A DNA stretch of 30,176 bases from Sperchopsis tessellata (Eukaryota; Arthropoda; Insecta; Coleoptera; Hydrophilidae): the NCBI GenBank assembly GCA_033557685.1, contig JAWQRN010000404.1:1-30176 (forward strand). Direction: 5' to 3'. How positions within the stretch are numbered: position 1 is the stretch's first letter; every line of letters starts with the position of its first letter. A program made the position numbers and the translations under genes. Under the pieces are notes generated by a model. The model searched no databases, was not told the DNA's origin, and saw only the letters and a list, made by a program, of their open reading frames with translations. Of the stretch, positions 12,132 through 21,996 are shown one piece after another.

Positions 12132-12356
12132 TTACATCTCAAATCTTAAATAGTATCGTGTTCTTTCGTATAAAGTTATGATTTTATAATACACCATATA
12201 AAGAAATCGAATAACTAGGGCATTATGTGATGGGGTGCCTTTCTGTTGGAAAATTACACAGTAATGTTCTGCTCCTGGCAAATTATCTAAAATGTCCTGC
12301 ATGTTTGTACCTAAATGATTCATATATCGCGCAGAAGTTTTCTTATCGAAGAACAA
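12132..12356 (-). pseudogene. IS630-Tc1-mariner transposase fragment (DDE core)
   Basis: The minus-strand reading begins FFDKKTSARYMNHL, then ILDNLPGAEHY, IFQQKGTPSHNALVIRFL. This is the pattern FFDG..T...YL.FL...LP.LL...PL......FQQDGAP.H....VR.FL seen in one insect branch of the IS630-Tc1-mariner superfamily. In active copies the D of FQQDGAP is the second catalytic Asp; here the triplet reads K, giving FQQKGTP, so the enzyme would be dead. The following WIGR...WP.RSPDL block cannot be read. The segment is about 75 codons, a small part of a ~350-residue enzyme. No terminal repeats bracket it closely. Confidence 0.75.
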
Positions 12357-12858
12357 ATTCTACTTCCTTTTAAATACCAGCTTGTATTTAAATCAAATCA
12401 TCCTTATCTGCGTCTAGTATTTGCGCCATGCAATTCTCATTTAACCAATGGCCTTTAAAATATTCCATCATTTGTTGATACATTGGGTTTCATTGCATTT
12501 TCCAATAAACAATTGCCAGAAATATAAACATCTATGGAAACTATTGAGGTATATATTTTGTTGGGATCTTGTTTTTTACACCTCAACTCTTTCTCTAACT
12601 CTCTACAGATTTGGTTCAATTTCTAAATTCTCTTTCGCGTATGTTTTAGGTCGAAGTTTACTAAATAATATAAACCGTTTTAAGTTGCTTATCCATCTAC
12701 CAAAAAAGTTTTTTTCATTTTGGCGACGTTGGGGTTATCTCTCATATTACAAATTATTTACGTAATTATTGAGATTTCATCACATTCTATGAATTTTAAT
12801 ATATCATATTTTTCATAGTTTAACATATTAACTTATATAGTGCACGAATGAAAACAAC
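12357..12858. other. AT-rich stretch without supported gene
   Basis: A 105-codon open frame at 12448-12765 (+) is hydrophobic and aromatic-rich, lacks any motif I recognise and is probably a chance ORF in AT-rich DNA. Confidence 0.5.
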
Positions 12859-12870
12859 CAGTGGCGTACC
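12859..12870 (+). repeat. hAT left terminal motif CAGTGGCGTACC
   Basis: CAGTGGCGTA is the usual outermost sequence of many insect hAT elements. It lies 500 bases before the transposase start and in the expected orientation. Confidence 0.65.
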
Positions 12871-13359
12871 ATCCAATGTTGAAAATGTATTAGGGCCATG
12901 CGCTATGGAGGGCCCATCAGGGTTCCCAGATATTAAAAATGTGTCAGCGGGACAGTGAAAAGCAAAAACTAAAAATCGAAGTGCAATAAATGATCTTCTA
13001 CCGGTTACAGTTACTAAAAAAATCGAAGAGCAAAAAAACAGGTTCTTGCTGCTATTTTACTTTAAATGTTGTGCTCAGCTTAGAAGAAACATTGACACAA
13101 TGTATCTGATAAAAACCTTCAGTTTTATATTTATAATATATGATTTCGGCATTGCATCCCTGGGGCCCATTAGGGAAGATAAAATAATACTTAATATTAA
13201 CGCCTCCTGTAATGTTTAGAATTTTGTATTATATTGTTAATAGTAATATAAACATATATAAAACAATACATTAGCTTATTTACTTTATTTTTATTACCGA
13301 CTGATGAGTAATAATATACAGTATCATTAAAATTTGTTTCAAGTATCCCCTACATCATT

Positions 13360-14577
13360 ATGTCAGAGAAAACACATAAAATCAAATGTATCAGTGGAGA
13401 AACCAAAGGAAAACTTAAACAGCAAATGAGAGAAAACTTTAAAAAGTTTTGTAACCTGTAACTACTGAAGTGATTTAAAGTTTAGGTGAAGAAACTAATG
13501 AGCAGTTAGTAGAGAGTGCCAATTTTGATGACAATTATGAAAATATTAAAGAATCAGTGCAAAATGTAATACCGAAGACTTACTACTTCCATCTTGTTCA
13601 AATGTATTTGACAAAGACAAACAAATTGACCCTGAAATATAATGTTGCAAATGCGAAGGAAATTCTGTTAACAAAAAACAAAGAAGCAATATTAAGAGCA
13701 AAAGCATTTAGCCAAAACGTTGGAAGGTTTTAAAATGTAATTCTTCACGTAATTCTCTCAAATATTTTGCAGTTTGTGGATGCTGGCGTAAAACTATTAC
13801 AATCACAAAATGTTAATCTGTTGAAAGCCCTTTAGTTGCTAAACAATATTTTGGAAAATCTGCTGGTAACAACGAAAGAGATTTTTTAAAGAAAGTGAAA
13901 AGAAAACTTGATGTTGTTAAGGAATATAACCTAAATTTCAAGATATACGTAAGAGTAAAGTCAGACGATTAGCTGATGCGTTATGCGAAGATCAGAGGAT
14001 TATGAATGCAGAATATCGTTTTGAAACTGTTCAAGTTTTCAATGTTATATTCAACACAGCAGTGATGGAACTCTAGAGAAAGTTTAAATGAGATAGCTGA
14101 TAGCTTTACCGGACTGCATCCTACAATTTTACCAATAGAAACTGATGAAAAATTGAATTAAGTAGCAGAACGTCTGTACAATGAGTATCAATCTGATTTA
14201 ACATCTTCCTTTAGTGTTCAACTCATATTTATCAGGACTAGTTAGAGACCATAAATAGCTAAATTGTCTTCGATAAAAGAGGTAGCTGAATTGCTAATAT
14301 TTTAACATGACTCTCGCATTTCGGTTTTACCGGGTGGCTATACTTCACTTTTATTATTTTAACTGTGCCAGTACGTGTGGAAACATCGGAGTAATCATTA
14401 TATATATATATATATTAAAATTAAATAAAGAACTATTTACGAAGCACAAATACTGATGAAAGGTTGTCGGGACTCACCATTTTATTTATTGAAAATCAAA
14501 AAGCACGTGAATTAAATATCGAAGATATTGTTAGAAACTTTGCAGAAATGAAATCTAGAAAAGTTAAAATGTACTTG
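13360..14577 (+). pseudogene. hAT transposase (ZMYM1/DUF4371-like), decayed
   Basis: ATG at 13360 opens MSEKTHKIKCISGETKGK, a Lys-rich start resembling these transposases. Later readable blocks on the plus strand are FVDAGVKLLQSQNVNLLKA (about 13767), RRLADALCED (about 13960), NAEYRFETVQVFN (about 14004-14042), FTGLHPTILPIE (about 14107), a DSRISVLPGGYTSLLLF-like block (about 14310), LTVPVRVETSE (about 14360), IKNYLRST (about 14428) and ERLSGLTILFIEN with ELNIEDIVRNFAEMKSRKV (about 14457-14570). The last blocks are the hAT C-terminal dimerisation domain. Much of the BED/TTF finger and the central catalytic part is deleted between about 13630 and 13760. Several frames and many stops show it is dead. 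A TA microsatellite interrupts it at 14399. Confidence 0.82.
14399..14415. repeat. (TA)n microsatellite inside the hAT ORF
   Basis: About eight TA units placed between the codons for LTVPVRVETSE and those for IKNYLRST. In hAT proteins the sequence RSFSKLKLIK lies here, so the tract has replaced part of the ORF. Confidence 0.85.
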
Positions 14578-14847
14578 AATCTATTTTCTAATGATGTTTT
14601 AGAAGGTTTTTCAATTATATTATTATTTATTATATATAAGCTGCAATATATGGACAATCAAATTGAAAGGACCTGTTTTTTTGTTCCTCAAAATTTATCA
14701 ACTTTGCTGTTGTTGTTACAAAACTGCAATACACTTTTAACCTATTTAACAGTTAGTATTCGTATGATATAAGTCACGATACATTTGGTTGGAATTTAAA
14801 TGTTGTTTGGCATATTTTTTTACTTATCTTGCCATCAAATTATTATT

Positions 14848-15123
14848 TCAAATTAGTCTAGTGGTTTTTAGCGATATATTTCTATATAGTTCTTGTTTAA
14901 AAAATAGGAGTGTTTGCTTTAACTCAAATAATGCTGAAAATAAACCTCCAAAAATAAGTGTGTGATGAATATTTATCACAAAGCCGAGCCGTTTAATTTC
15001 CCCCTGCAACTCGTAAATATACCAGAACTTTAATTTCTGTTTTGACCGTATTAATTTTCTCCTAAAATTGGACAAAGTAGTAGTTAATTTTCCTTTAACT
15101 CTGTTGCTAACGTAGAATACCAT
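14848..15123 (-). pseudogene. Possible gustatory-receptor-like fragment (tentative)
   Basis: A 91-codon minus-strand open frame, flanked directly upstream by an in-frame TAA. It reads NRVKGKLTTTLSNFRRKL, then LQGEIKRLGFVINIHHTL and IFGGLFSALFELKQTLLFF. The layout of a basic linker, then L..E...L...IN......, then a hydrophobic segment resembles the intracellular loop 2 to TM5 part of insect gustatory receptors (7tm_7). That resemblance is from memory of family patterns, not from a search. There is no start context, no neighbouring exon that I can identify, and the adjacent DNA is a hAT remnant. It may equally be a chance ORF or part of an unknown element. Confidence 0.25.
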
Positions 15124-15245
15124 TTAATACCATCGAAAATAAGACGCCTGTGCAATGTATGTAAATATAATATCTTGAATCCTCTTATAAACACACATTT
15201 TTTACATTATTAGAAAGTATTAGAAATAAACGTGACCACCGGCAC

Positions 15246-15288
15246 TGTCAGAGGCTAAGTAAATATTAGCTTGGTTCGACCTCTGACA
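15246..15288. repeat. Hairpin: nested inverted repeats
   Basis: TGTCAGAGG at 15246-15254 is perfectly complementary to CCTCTGACA at 15280-15288. Inside, GCTAA (15254-15258) pairs with TTAGC (15266-15270) across a 7-base loop. The outer and inner stems share one G, so they would compete slightly. Function unknown. Confidence 0.7.
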
Positions 15289-15849
15289 AAAAGAATTCTA
15301 GGTACAATAAAGTTTTATGACTTTACAATAGCTTCAGCGCAGTCCACGGAACTCTTCGAAGTAATAAGCAAACAGACGGTAATGCAAGGCCGAAGAGGGT
15401 CGCCTATTTTGACCCCTTGTCAATGCTGAACTATGTGATGTGTGCTAATTGTTCATTTCTAGGAAAGGTAGAGACCTTAAACGTGTAAAAAGATAATTCT
15501 AAAAGCAAAGATAACAAAACCGCACAGGTAAGAATGACGTGGGTTGAATGTTTCGAAAAATTACGACAGGTATGTTACAGGAAGTGCAAAGTACCCTAGG
15601 AATAAGATTTAAAATTATTCATTAGATCCTAGGCCGTGTTTCATTTCGTAAAAATGTTTGAGTGTTATATTGTGTTCATAGTTCAGCTTTCCATATAACA
15701 ATTATATAACTATATGTATTATATTTCAGTACGTAGACTTCCACGCCCACAGTAAATATCTGAAGGTTTTCCGGGCGATAACAGTGTGTTAGTTTTTGTT
15801 TTTGTCGACGATTCGTTCGCCGTTGCAGGGGACATTATCAAGACATATA
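15289..15849. other. Moderately GC-richer stretch, nothing recognised
   Basis: Composition is less AT-rich than elsewhere, especially 15340-15430 and 15735-15840, which hints at an old insertion. No protein or RNA motif could be read. Confidence 0.45.
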
Positions 15850-15975
15850 GCTCGTAAAAGTGCTAACAATAAACTACCACGTGGCTCTGATAAGTGCTAG
15901 TTGTAGGTACCAACCAGCTCTAATAAGTGCTAACAATAGAATAACATGTAGCTCTCACAAGCACTAAATTCACAA
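15850..15975. repeat. Short tandem repeat, ~34-bp unit, 3.5 copies
   Basis: Units start at 15850, 15884, 15917 and 15951, each with GCTC. Lengths are 34, 33 and 34 bases plus a partial fourth. Units 1 and 3 agree at 26 of 34 positions by eye. AAGTGCTA is present in the first three units and degenerates to AAGCACTA in the fourth. The second half of unit 2 has diverged most. It is a minisatellite or the edge of a satellite array. Confidence 0.8.
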
Positions 15976-17019
15976 AACGATGTTATGTCAGAATGACACC
16001 ATATCAAATTGTTGAGCAGACTACATTCTATTGTAATGTTTTATCCAGCACCTTCCAAATATTTAAATCACTTATTAAATGCTTGGAAATAATTTGCATG
16101 GATTTAAAATTTATTGTATTCACCTGTCGAGAATGATTCACTATAAATAATTGGAGTAAATTAATGGCATTTTTCTGAAGTAATAATATGAATTCTATTC
16201 TTGGGAAAATAGTATTTTATAGAACTTATATAAGACGATCGTGAACTTTCTTCAGGCTGCCAGATTCACCCTGTATATTTGAATATATCTCATGAAGTTA
16301 CATATGATCTTGGATTAAGAGAAGGGATATGGTTTAAAAAGTAATGAATGCAGTTTATATATTGGTCACGTGGATATCTGATCGTTATATATTTGTAATT
16401 GTTTTTACAGAGATGTAGTGTATGTGTTTTTAACATCCCAGAGGCTTACTATCTGAATATTTCAATTTGTGTCGTTGTGTCATTTGTATGTGTATGATTT
16501 CCATTATAAAAATGTTTATATGTGGGACAAATTTTATTGTATATATTATGTGAATATGTCAGTTTTGTTTATATTATGTCTAAAGGTGTTAAGTGTATTA
16601 GTAGTAAATCTAATAGCTATTTTGATGTCGTATTGTTTGAACAGTTTGGTTTTAATTTTGCAGGATCGGTGTAGGGTAAACTATATAGTAATTGGAAAGT
16701 TAATACTTTATATTTTATGTCAAGAATCCTCTATCAAATATTTACACCAACTATATATAATCGTCAAAACCGATATTACTCCATCCAATGATCTAATGTA
16801 TACCATTTGGTGCAGTTTTTATGTGCCGTATTGAGCTTACAAATTTTAAGGCAAGATGAACATTTTTTGCTAAGGAACCATTGCTAAAATAAATGTTTAT
16901 ATTAATACATATATTGATAGTCTATTAAATTATTTATATTGTTTAGTAGTAATGGTGCTAAGTAACTGTTATTGCTCATTTTAATTTATAAATCTTTGTA
17001 CATTATGCGAAAAATTTTT
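15976..17019. other. AT-rich stretch, no supported gene
   Basis: The longest open frame of the window (121 codons, 16469-16834, +) lies here. It is Tyr/Ile/Leu/Val/Cys-rich with no recognisable motif, no signal of selection that I can see, and is most likely fortuitous. A single transposon-terminus-like motif is at 16262-16277. Confidence 0.5.
16262..16277 (-). repeat. Transposon-terminus-like motif TATACAGGGTGAATCT
   Basis: Read on the minus strand, TACAGGGTG matches the outer bases of the terminal inverted repeats of several insect IS630-Tc1-mariner elements. No partner end or transposase is adjacent, so it is either a solo end or chance. Confidence 0.4.
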
Positions 17020-17126
17020 AGTTATTGGACAGCCATCCAATAATTAACTTTTAATTTTAAACATGTTGTATTACCATAAACAATGATTGGTATGTCCAAT
17101 ATCAGTATTGTAAATGTCCAATAACT
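17020..17126. repeat. Inverted-repeat cluster of TGTCCAAT motifs before the pogo ORF
   Basis: AGTTATTGGACA at 17020-17031 is the exact reverse complement of TGTCCAATAACT at 17115-17126. TCCAATAA at 17036-17043 pairs with TTATTGGA of the first copy, leaving a 6-base loop. TGTCCAAT recurs at 17093-17100. The cluster ends 18 bases before the presumed transposase ATG. In DNA transposons such repeated subterminal motifs often bind transposase; that role here is inference. Confidence 0.75.
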
Positions 17127-17144
17127 ATCATTTGCGATTTTAAA

Positions 17145-18510
17145 ATGCTAAGAAAACAGAACCATTATAAATACTAAATGAATTTTCCATCAATGAATTA
17201 AGGAATGATAGTTCTTATCGCACTGTCTCAAATAAGTATGGTATTCCAAAATCCACCATATAATTCATACTAAAATATCCCGATCATAAAGACACATGTG
17301 GTCCATCTCCAATTCTTACTTTGGAAGATGAAGATACCAGTGTGAGTTAATTTTAAATATTATCATTTACAATACATTGCAAATGTAACTAATATATGTT
17401 ATTTATAGATGAATACTTTATCTAGTTTCCCCAGAAAAGTAGGCTACATTATGGCTAGTGCTAAAAATTTCTTAATTAATAATGCAAGAGCTACCTGCTT
17501 TAAAAATAATCGCCCCAGCTATGGTTGGATGAAAGTAAAATGAATAATTCAGTTTAACTTTAAGAATCTATTGATTACTTTTTGGCTTTTCAAAAACGCC
17601 AAGCAAAATTACCTAACGAATTGTGAATTTCTAGGTAAATGGCTCTATGTGTTGCAGAATGATCATTTACCCATACCAAAGAAAATTGCAATTAGTTAAT
17701 CTTAATAGAGGCATAAGTCGGAGTGAAAATGAATATGTGACTACAGAAACATTTTACCAATATATTGTTAATGTTTTCCATCCATACCTCATGTAAAACA
17801 ATGTGATGTTTCCAGAAATTCTCTTCTTAGATGATCATAAATCTTATTTTACATAGGAGTTTAGCTTGAGAACGTTCTCAACATATGTTCTGTAAGAACG
17901 ATCTCTAAACGGAATAAACACGGCACTTTAAAATAGGGTACATCACCCAGAGCAAGTACATATACAGCTCAATCACCGCTACCTAGCACATGTAGGTCTA
18001 AATCACCTAAGCTTAGTACAAACGGAGTAACATCTCCTATATCTCATGGTGGTGAGTCTCAGCAAGGAATTATTACATATTTCGGCAGAAAACCCGTCAA
18101 TTCTCCATTATATTGGACAATTTTTTGTTATGATAGATATTACCAAAAAAGGCGTAAAAGCATAGACAAGTTCCCGTTTGCTATAACATCGAACAAATTT
18201 CAAGTTATGCATGAAAGTGCCATATGGCAAAACATGCCATAAAAGAAAAAGATCATAAGAAGGTAAAAAAACGAAACGTGAAGATAGCAAATCAAAGAAG
18301 ACGATGGCTAAAGCAAAACCAATAAATTTAAATGAAGTGTGTTGGGATAAATGTAAAAATTCTTTTCATTAACATTGCATACCAAATTATTATAGACAAC
18401 ATATTTCAAACCAAGAAGATGGTGATATATTTGTTTGTCACATTTGTTATAAAGAAGAATCCGATATCGAAAGAAATCCTAACGAACATGAGTATTATGA
18501 TGAATTGTAA
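17145..18510 (+). pseudogene. pogo-type DDE transposase, nearly full length but decayed
   Basis: ATG at 17145 opens MLRKQNHYKY. Blocks follow in the order of insect pogo/Tigger-like transposases. SSYRTVSNKYGIPKSTI (about 17206-17256) is the N-terminal HTH. CGPSPILTLEDEDT (about 17298-17340) leads to the CENP-B-like HTH, FPRKVGYIMASAKNFL and FKNNRPSYGWMK (about 17427-17533). TTETFYQYIVNVFHPYL (about 17742-17790) and FPEILFLDDHKSYFT (about 17812-17856) are the DDE core, the latter matching FP.ILFVDGHKSHLT with one catalytic Asp. PFAITSNKFQVMHE (about 18177) precedes a Lys-rich tail. The end, with VCWDKC, FH.HC and FVCHIC (about 18335-18460), is a Cys/His zinc-finger-like tail. TAA at 18508 closes it. 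Frameshifts and stops throughout make it inactive. Confidence 0.88.
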
Positions 18511-19785
18511 ATATGGTCTATTAATAAACAGTTAACATAAATTCAATTTTGTTTAATGTATTAAATAACTACCCAATAAATATATTATTTAACAGAATAT
18601 CGGCCTTTTGATGATAAAATTACCTACTGCAATTTTAATGCAAATTTCGGTTCAAATACAGATAAAATAAAGATAACTGAAATATGAGAGGGATATTTAA
18701 TTTATATAAATTATTGAAAGAATAATTTTCAATAAATTTTATTATCACAATTTTATTTAACTGTTCAATAATTATATAGTGTACCGTACAAATGTATAAA
18801 CCTACATTTACCTACTTAAATCAGTGAAGCTAATTTTAAAGTAGAACTTCCAATTCTCGTTAATAATTTAAAGTATTTTCATTAGTGTTTTATATTTAAA
18901 ATTATACAATTTCAAAAGAGATTCTGTCGCCTTCATTTATACATGTTTTACTATTTATTTCAAAATTTAATTAGTTCTTGATAATTAGAATTAAGAAATT
19001 TAAAAAAAGAAACATTGAATGCCATTGGTTCACTTTGTTGGAGACTATATATTTGTTTATACCAGCGGTAAAAGTGATACTGGGCCTAAAAATAACTTGA
19101 TGTATTAATAAGAAACCAAATGTCAACCAAAATTTACAACTAAATATAAGTAAACTCTTACAGTGAACATGATGTCGCTACTTTATGACTTTATTGAATC
19201 TTTTATGGCTGTCCTGTATTCAATAAGTTGTCTTTGTGGGTATCATATATTTTATACCTGTTCACCCGTTAAATTTTTACGACTCAAGAGCTTTTTGCGG
19301 GACAAGCTTATTGATCGTTTTGGTTTCATAATATCCCTTTCTGAGAAATATAGTTTAATTTTTGGTAAAACATTTTGAGGTGGAAATAAATAATAGAAAA
19401 AGAAATTATAATTTTCTCATTGATTTTCAATTAAATATCAGACTTTTAAACAAATATTAATAATTGTTTTTCACTTTTAGTATGTTTGAAAACACGAAGG
19501 ATACAAATTCTTAAATTTGATGCAAATCGGACACTCAAAGTGATAACGTGTATATGATCATATTAAACTATTGTGTGTTTACACCTATTCACTTGATGAA
19601 TGATGTACAATATAATATTTCTGGTTTAAAAATTACAACCTAATTTTCTATTCTAAATTTGGCATATGCTAAAAGTATTAAAAATCTGTAAATCAAATAT
19701 GTTTTGTGCATCAACATCATGTCTACAACTGTAACATATTATATTCAATCGTAATACGTACTTACTTACAAGGGGCTTTGAAATA
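18511..19785. other. AT-rich stretch, no supported gene
   Basis: A 71-codon open frame at 19163-19378 (+) begins MNMMSLLYDFIESFMAV and vaguely recalls the N-terminus of a chemoreceptor, but this is too weak to call. The rest shows no motif. The start may contain the right end of the pogo element. Confidence 0.45.
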
Positions 19786-20018
19786 TACAGAGTGATTTTA
19801 AATAGCGAGGAGATTTTTTGAACAGTGGTGAAGCTTGCTATGTGAAATTTAAGGTCTAGATCTGGCTGACTTAATATTAAAGATAGAACATATCTAGAAA
19901 TTAATTTTCTTTTTACCTTAGTAACTAATATCATCTGTTAAAATACTTACTTATAATTTAGAATCAATTTGGGGTATCAAGGTGTGAAATATACAGTTTG
20001 TCCCAAATAAGTAAAATG
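19786..20018 (+). mobile_element. Terminus-like motifs of a DNA transposon or MITE
   Basis: TACAGAGTGATTTTAAATAG at 19786-19805 and TACAGTTTGTCCCAAATAAG at 19992-20011 both follow TGAAATA and both resemble the TACAGGGTG.. ends of insect IS630-Tc1-mariner elements. They face the same way, so they are not a terminal inverted pair; two nested or adjacent solo ends are more likely. The segment between includes a block repeated at 23351-23392. Confidence 0.4.
19904..19945. repeat. Dispersed repeat, copy A
   Basis: Contains the 19-mer AATATCATCTGTTAAAATA (19927-19945), identical to 23374-23392, with weaker similarity extending upstream (ATTTTC.TTTTA) and about 20 bases downstream. Same orientation as copy B. 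Confidence 0.7.
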
Positions 20019-21996
20019 AGTTTTTTCAAATATAACTTACATATTAATAAATAGTGGGTTAGAGTTTGTAAAAATAGATAAAAGGAATAAATAAGCAGTG
20101 TTCAAAGTAAGTTCGTAAAAAGTATATCTTCACTTATTCCTTTTTCCCTATTGTATATATTTCTTTTCATTAAAACACATATGCATATATTTCCTTTTTC
20201 TTATTATTAAATAACAAAAGAATGTCCAGGACATCATTCAGCTGCAAAATTCTGAGCATGCAGGATTGTCGGATGGTTAGTTCCCTTTTGCTTTTGTAAA
20301 ATATATGTTAGGACGAAGAGTATGCTGGAATTACTGTCAGGTAGTTATTATTTTTTACCATTCACGCATCCATTTAATTCACGGATTGTCGTATTTATTA
20401 CAACTGCCAATATATGTTTTCATCTTTTATTTTTTAGGGATTTAAGGAGTACAACAATTTGTACATAGTTGATATATTAAAAGTAATGTAATTGTAAGTA
20501 CTACCTTAACTGAAACGAAGACATTCTGGTATTGGGGCAAATGAAGTAGCGTTTTGTGTATTTCACCATTTAAATAATTTAGATCCTTCAATCAAATATA
20601 TAATTTATATTGCTATTTATCATATACCCTTTAAATTTTAGTTGGTTGGATGGGTAAAATAAATTGAACAAAATATTTAAAAAAATAGTATATTCAGTTA
20701 AACTTGGTAATTTTTGAATCATGACAATCGATAATATTACTCATCAAATTACAAAAAATTAACAAAAAAATAAATAAAGAGAAGTGGGCTTAATGAGATA
20801 CTTGGGAATACAATTTTCAGTAATTCTTATAATTTTTTTTATAATAACATGTCACAAGAAAAAGGTTAGCTAACCCTCTAATTTTTAATGCCCTCATTAA
20901 CAAAAAAACATTTTTAAAAAATAGCCAATCTATTTCATGAAAATCTTTTCTTTTTAGAAATATCAGCAATTGCTGTATTTTTTAAATCGCACAACTTACT
21001 TATATTATATTGAGTAAATTCTGAAAGGTAAAGTATAACGATAACTGCGAACCAGATCAGTGAGAATCTCTTGTAAGTAAATTCTTGCTTTTACTGCATT
21101 ATTAGATAGAGGCACTGCTTTGTTATTAATTACATGGTCCCAAATATGAGAGAGGACTTGAGCTTCTCAGTGACACGCAATATAATAACTGACTTTTAGT
21201 GTAGCTTAAAGTATTTCTAAATATATTTTCTTAAGAGAATAATAAATAAGAAAAAATGAAAATTCACCATTTTAGATAGATTTGGTACACTCCGATGTAC
21301 TCCTTGCAGTTCATGTACCACTGGTTGAGAAGGATTGTACTTGATAATTATCCACATTGGGGAGAATTATCCACATTTGGACATTATAAAATATACAAAA
21401 ATCTTAATTCCAATTTACCTCCTAATGATGTATTTGTTAGGGAGACCGATTTATTTTTTAATATTTTTCTTCAACTATAAACTTTCTTATTTTAAGAAAA
21501 CCTAACATGAAATAAACAGTGCTAAATGTTCTTAAAGACAATTCACATCGAAAACATACCAAAGAGTTCAGTATTTTCAACATCCAACAAGTTTGAATTA
21601 CTTTAAAATAAAGTTAAATAGATATTAACAGACTACATTAAATTTTCTTATGGATGGACCTCATCTCATTACTAAGTTATTGTTGTGCATAATGATTGTT
21701 ATCGTTATAAAAATGAATCAGAAAGGAGGTTACATTTGAATTTTTTGCAGATTCATTCTTTACACATATGTTTTTCAATCAACGGTCCTCAGAAATATGA
21801 TAAAGTATATTCTACATAAGGCTTTTTGCAAAATTTGTTGAAAATGTTTCAAAACATATAATCTATCACTGTATAGATATCTGGCCAATTGAAAATATTG
21901 CATAATTACATTTTTTTTTTATTTTAACAGTGCTAGAACTCATGTTAAATAGTTTTATTTATTTCTGACTTTGGTTGTAGCTACAAAAAAAAAAAA
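20019..21996. other. AT-rich stretch, nothing recognised
   Basis: Poly(A)/poly(T) runs and short open frames only. A 61-codon frame at 21295-21480 (+) matches nothing I know. Confidence 0.55.

Larger units (their letters stand above)
12859..14620 (+). mobile_element. hAT DNA transposon remnant
   Basis: The left end starts CAGTGGCGTACC, the terminal motif of a large hAT subgroup, followed by GGGCC-rich subterminal sequence (12890-12935) with a similar block at 13160-13177. A decayed transposase follows on the same strand and ends with the hAT dimerisation domain. I could not find the matching right terminus (expected GGTACGCCACTG), so the right limit is approximate and the element may be 3'-truncated. 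AAAACAAC at 12851-12858 could be one half of an 8-bp target duplication, but the partner was not located. Confidence 0.75.
17020..18510 (+). mobile_element. pogo-type DNA transposon (ends not fixed)
   Basis: Comprises the subterminal inverted-repeat cluster and the whole transposase ORF. I could not identify matching outer termini flanked by TA target duplications, so the true limits probably lie somewhat outside these positions. Confidence 0.6.

Noticed and set aside
12448..12765. 105-codon hydrophobic ORF (+)
   Set aside because: No motif or family resemblance; aromatic-rich content expected from T-rich DNA.
15850..15975. CRISPR-like array
   Set aside because: Units are contiguous and diverged without regular unique spacers, and the genome is clearly eukaryotic.
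16469..16834. Longest ORF of the window (121 codons, +)
   Set aside because: Composition follows the local AT-rich DNA (Tyr, Ile, Leu, Val), there is no recognisable motif, and no neighbouring exon or element. A chance ORF is the simplest reading.
17867..17880. Perfect 14-bp palindrome TGAGAACGTTCTCA
   Set aside because: It lies within the pogo coding remnant at codons expected for that protein region; no evidence of an independent role.
19163..19378. Possible chemoreceptor N-terminus (+)
   Set aside because: The resemblance of SLLYDFIESFMAVLYSI to receptor N-termini is too short, and no following exon could be found.
19653..19934. 93-codon minus-strand ORF
   Set aside because: It reads straight through the transposon-terminus-like motif at 19786 and carries no domain; treated as a by-product of repeat sequence.
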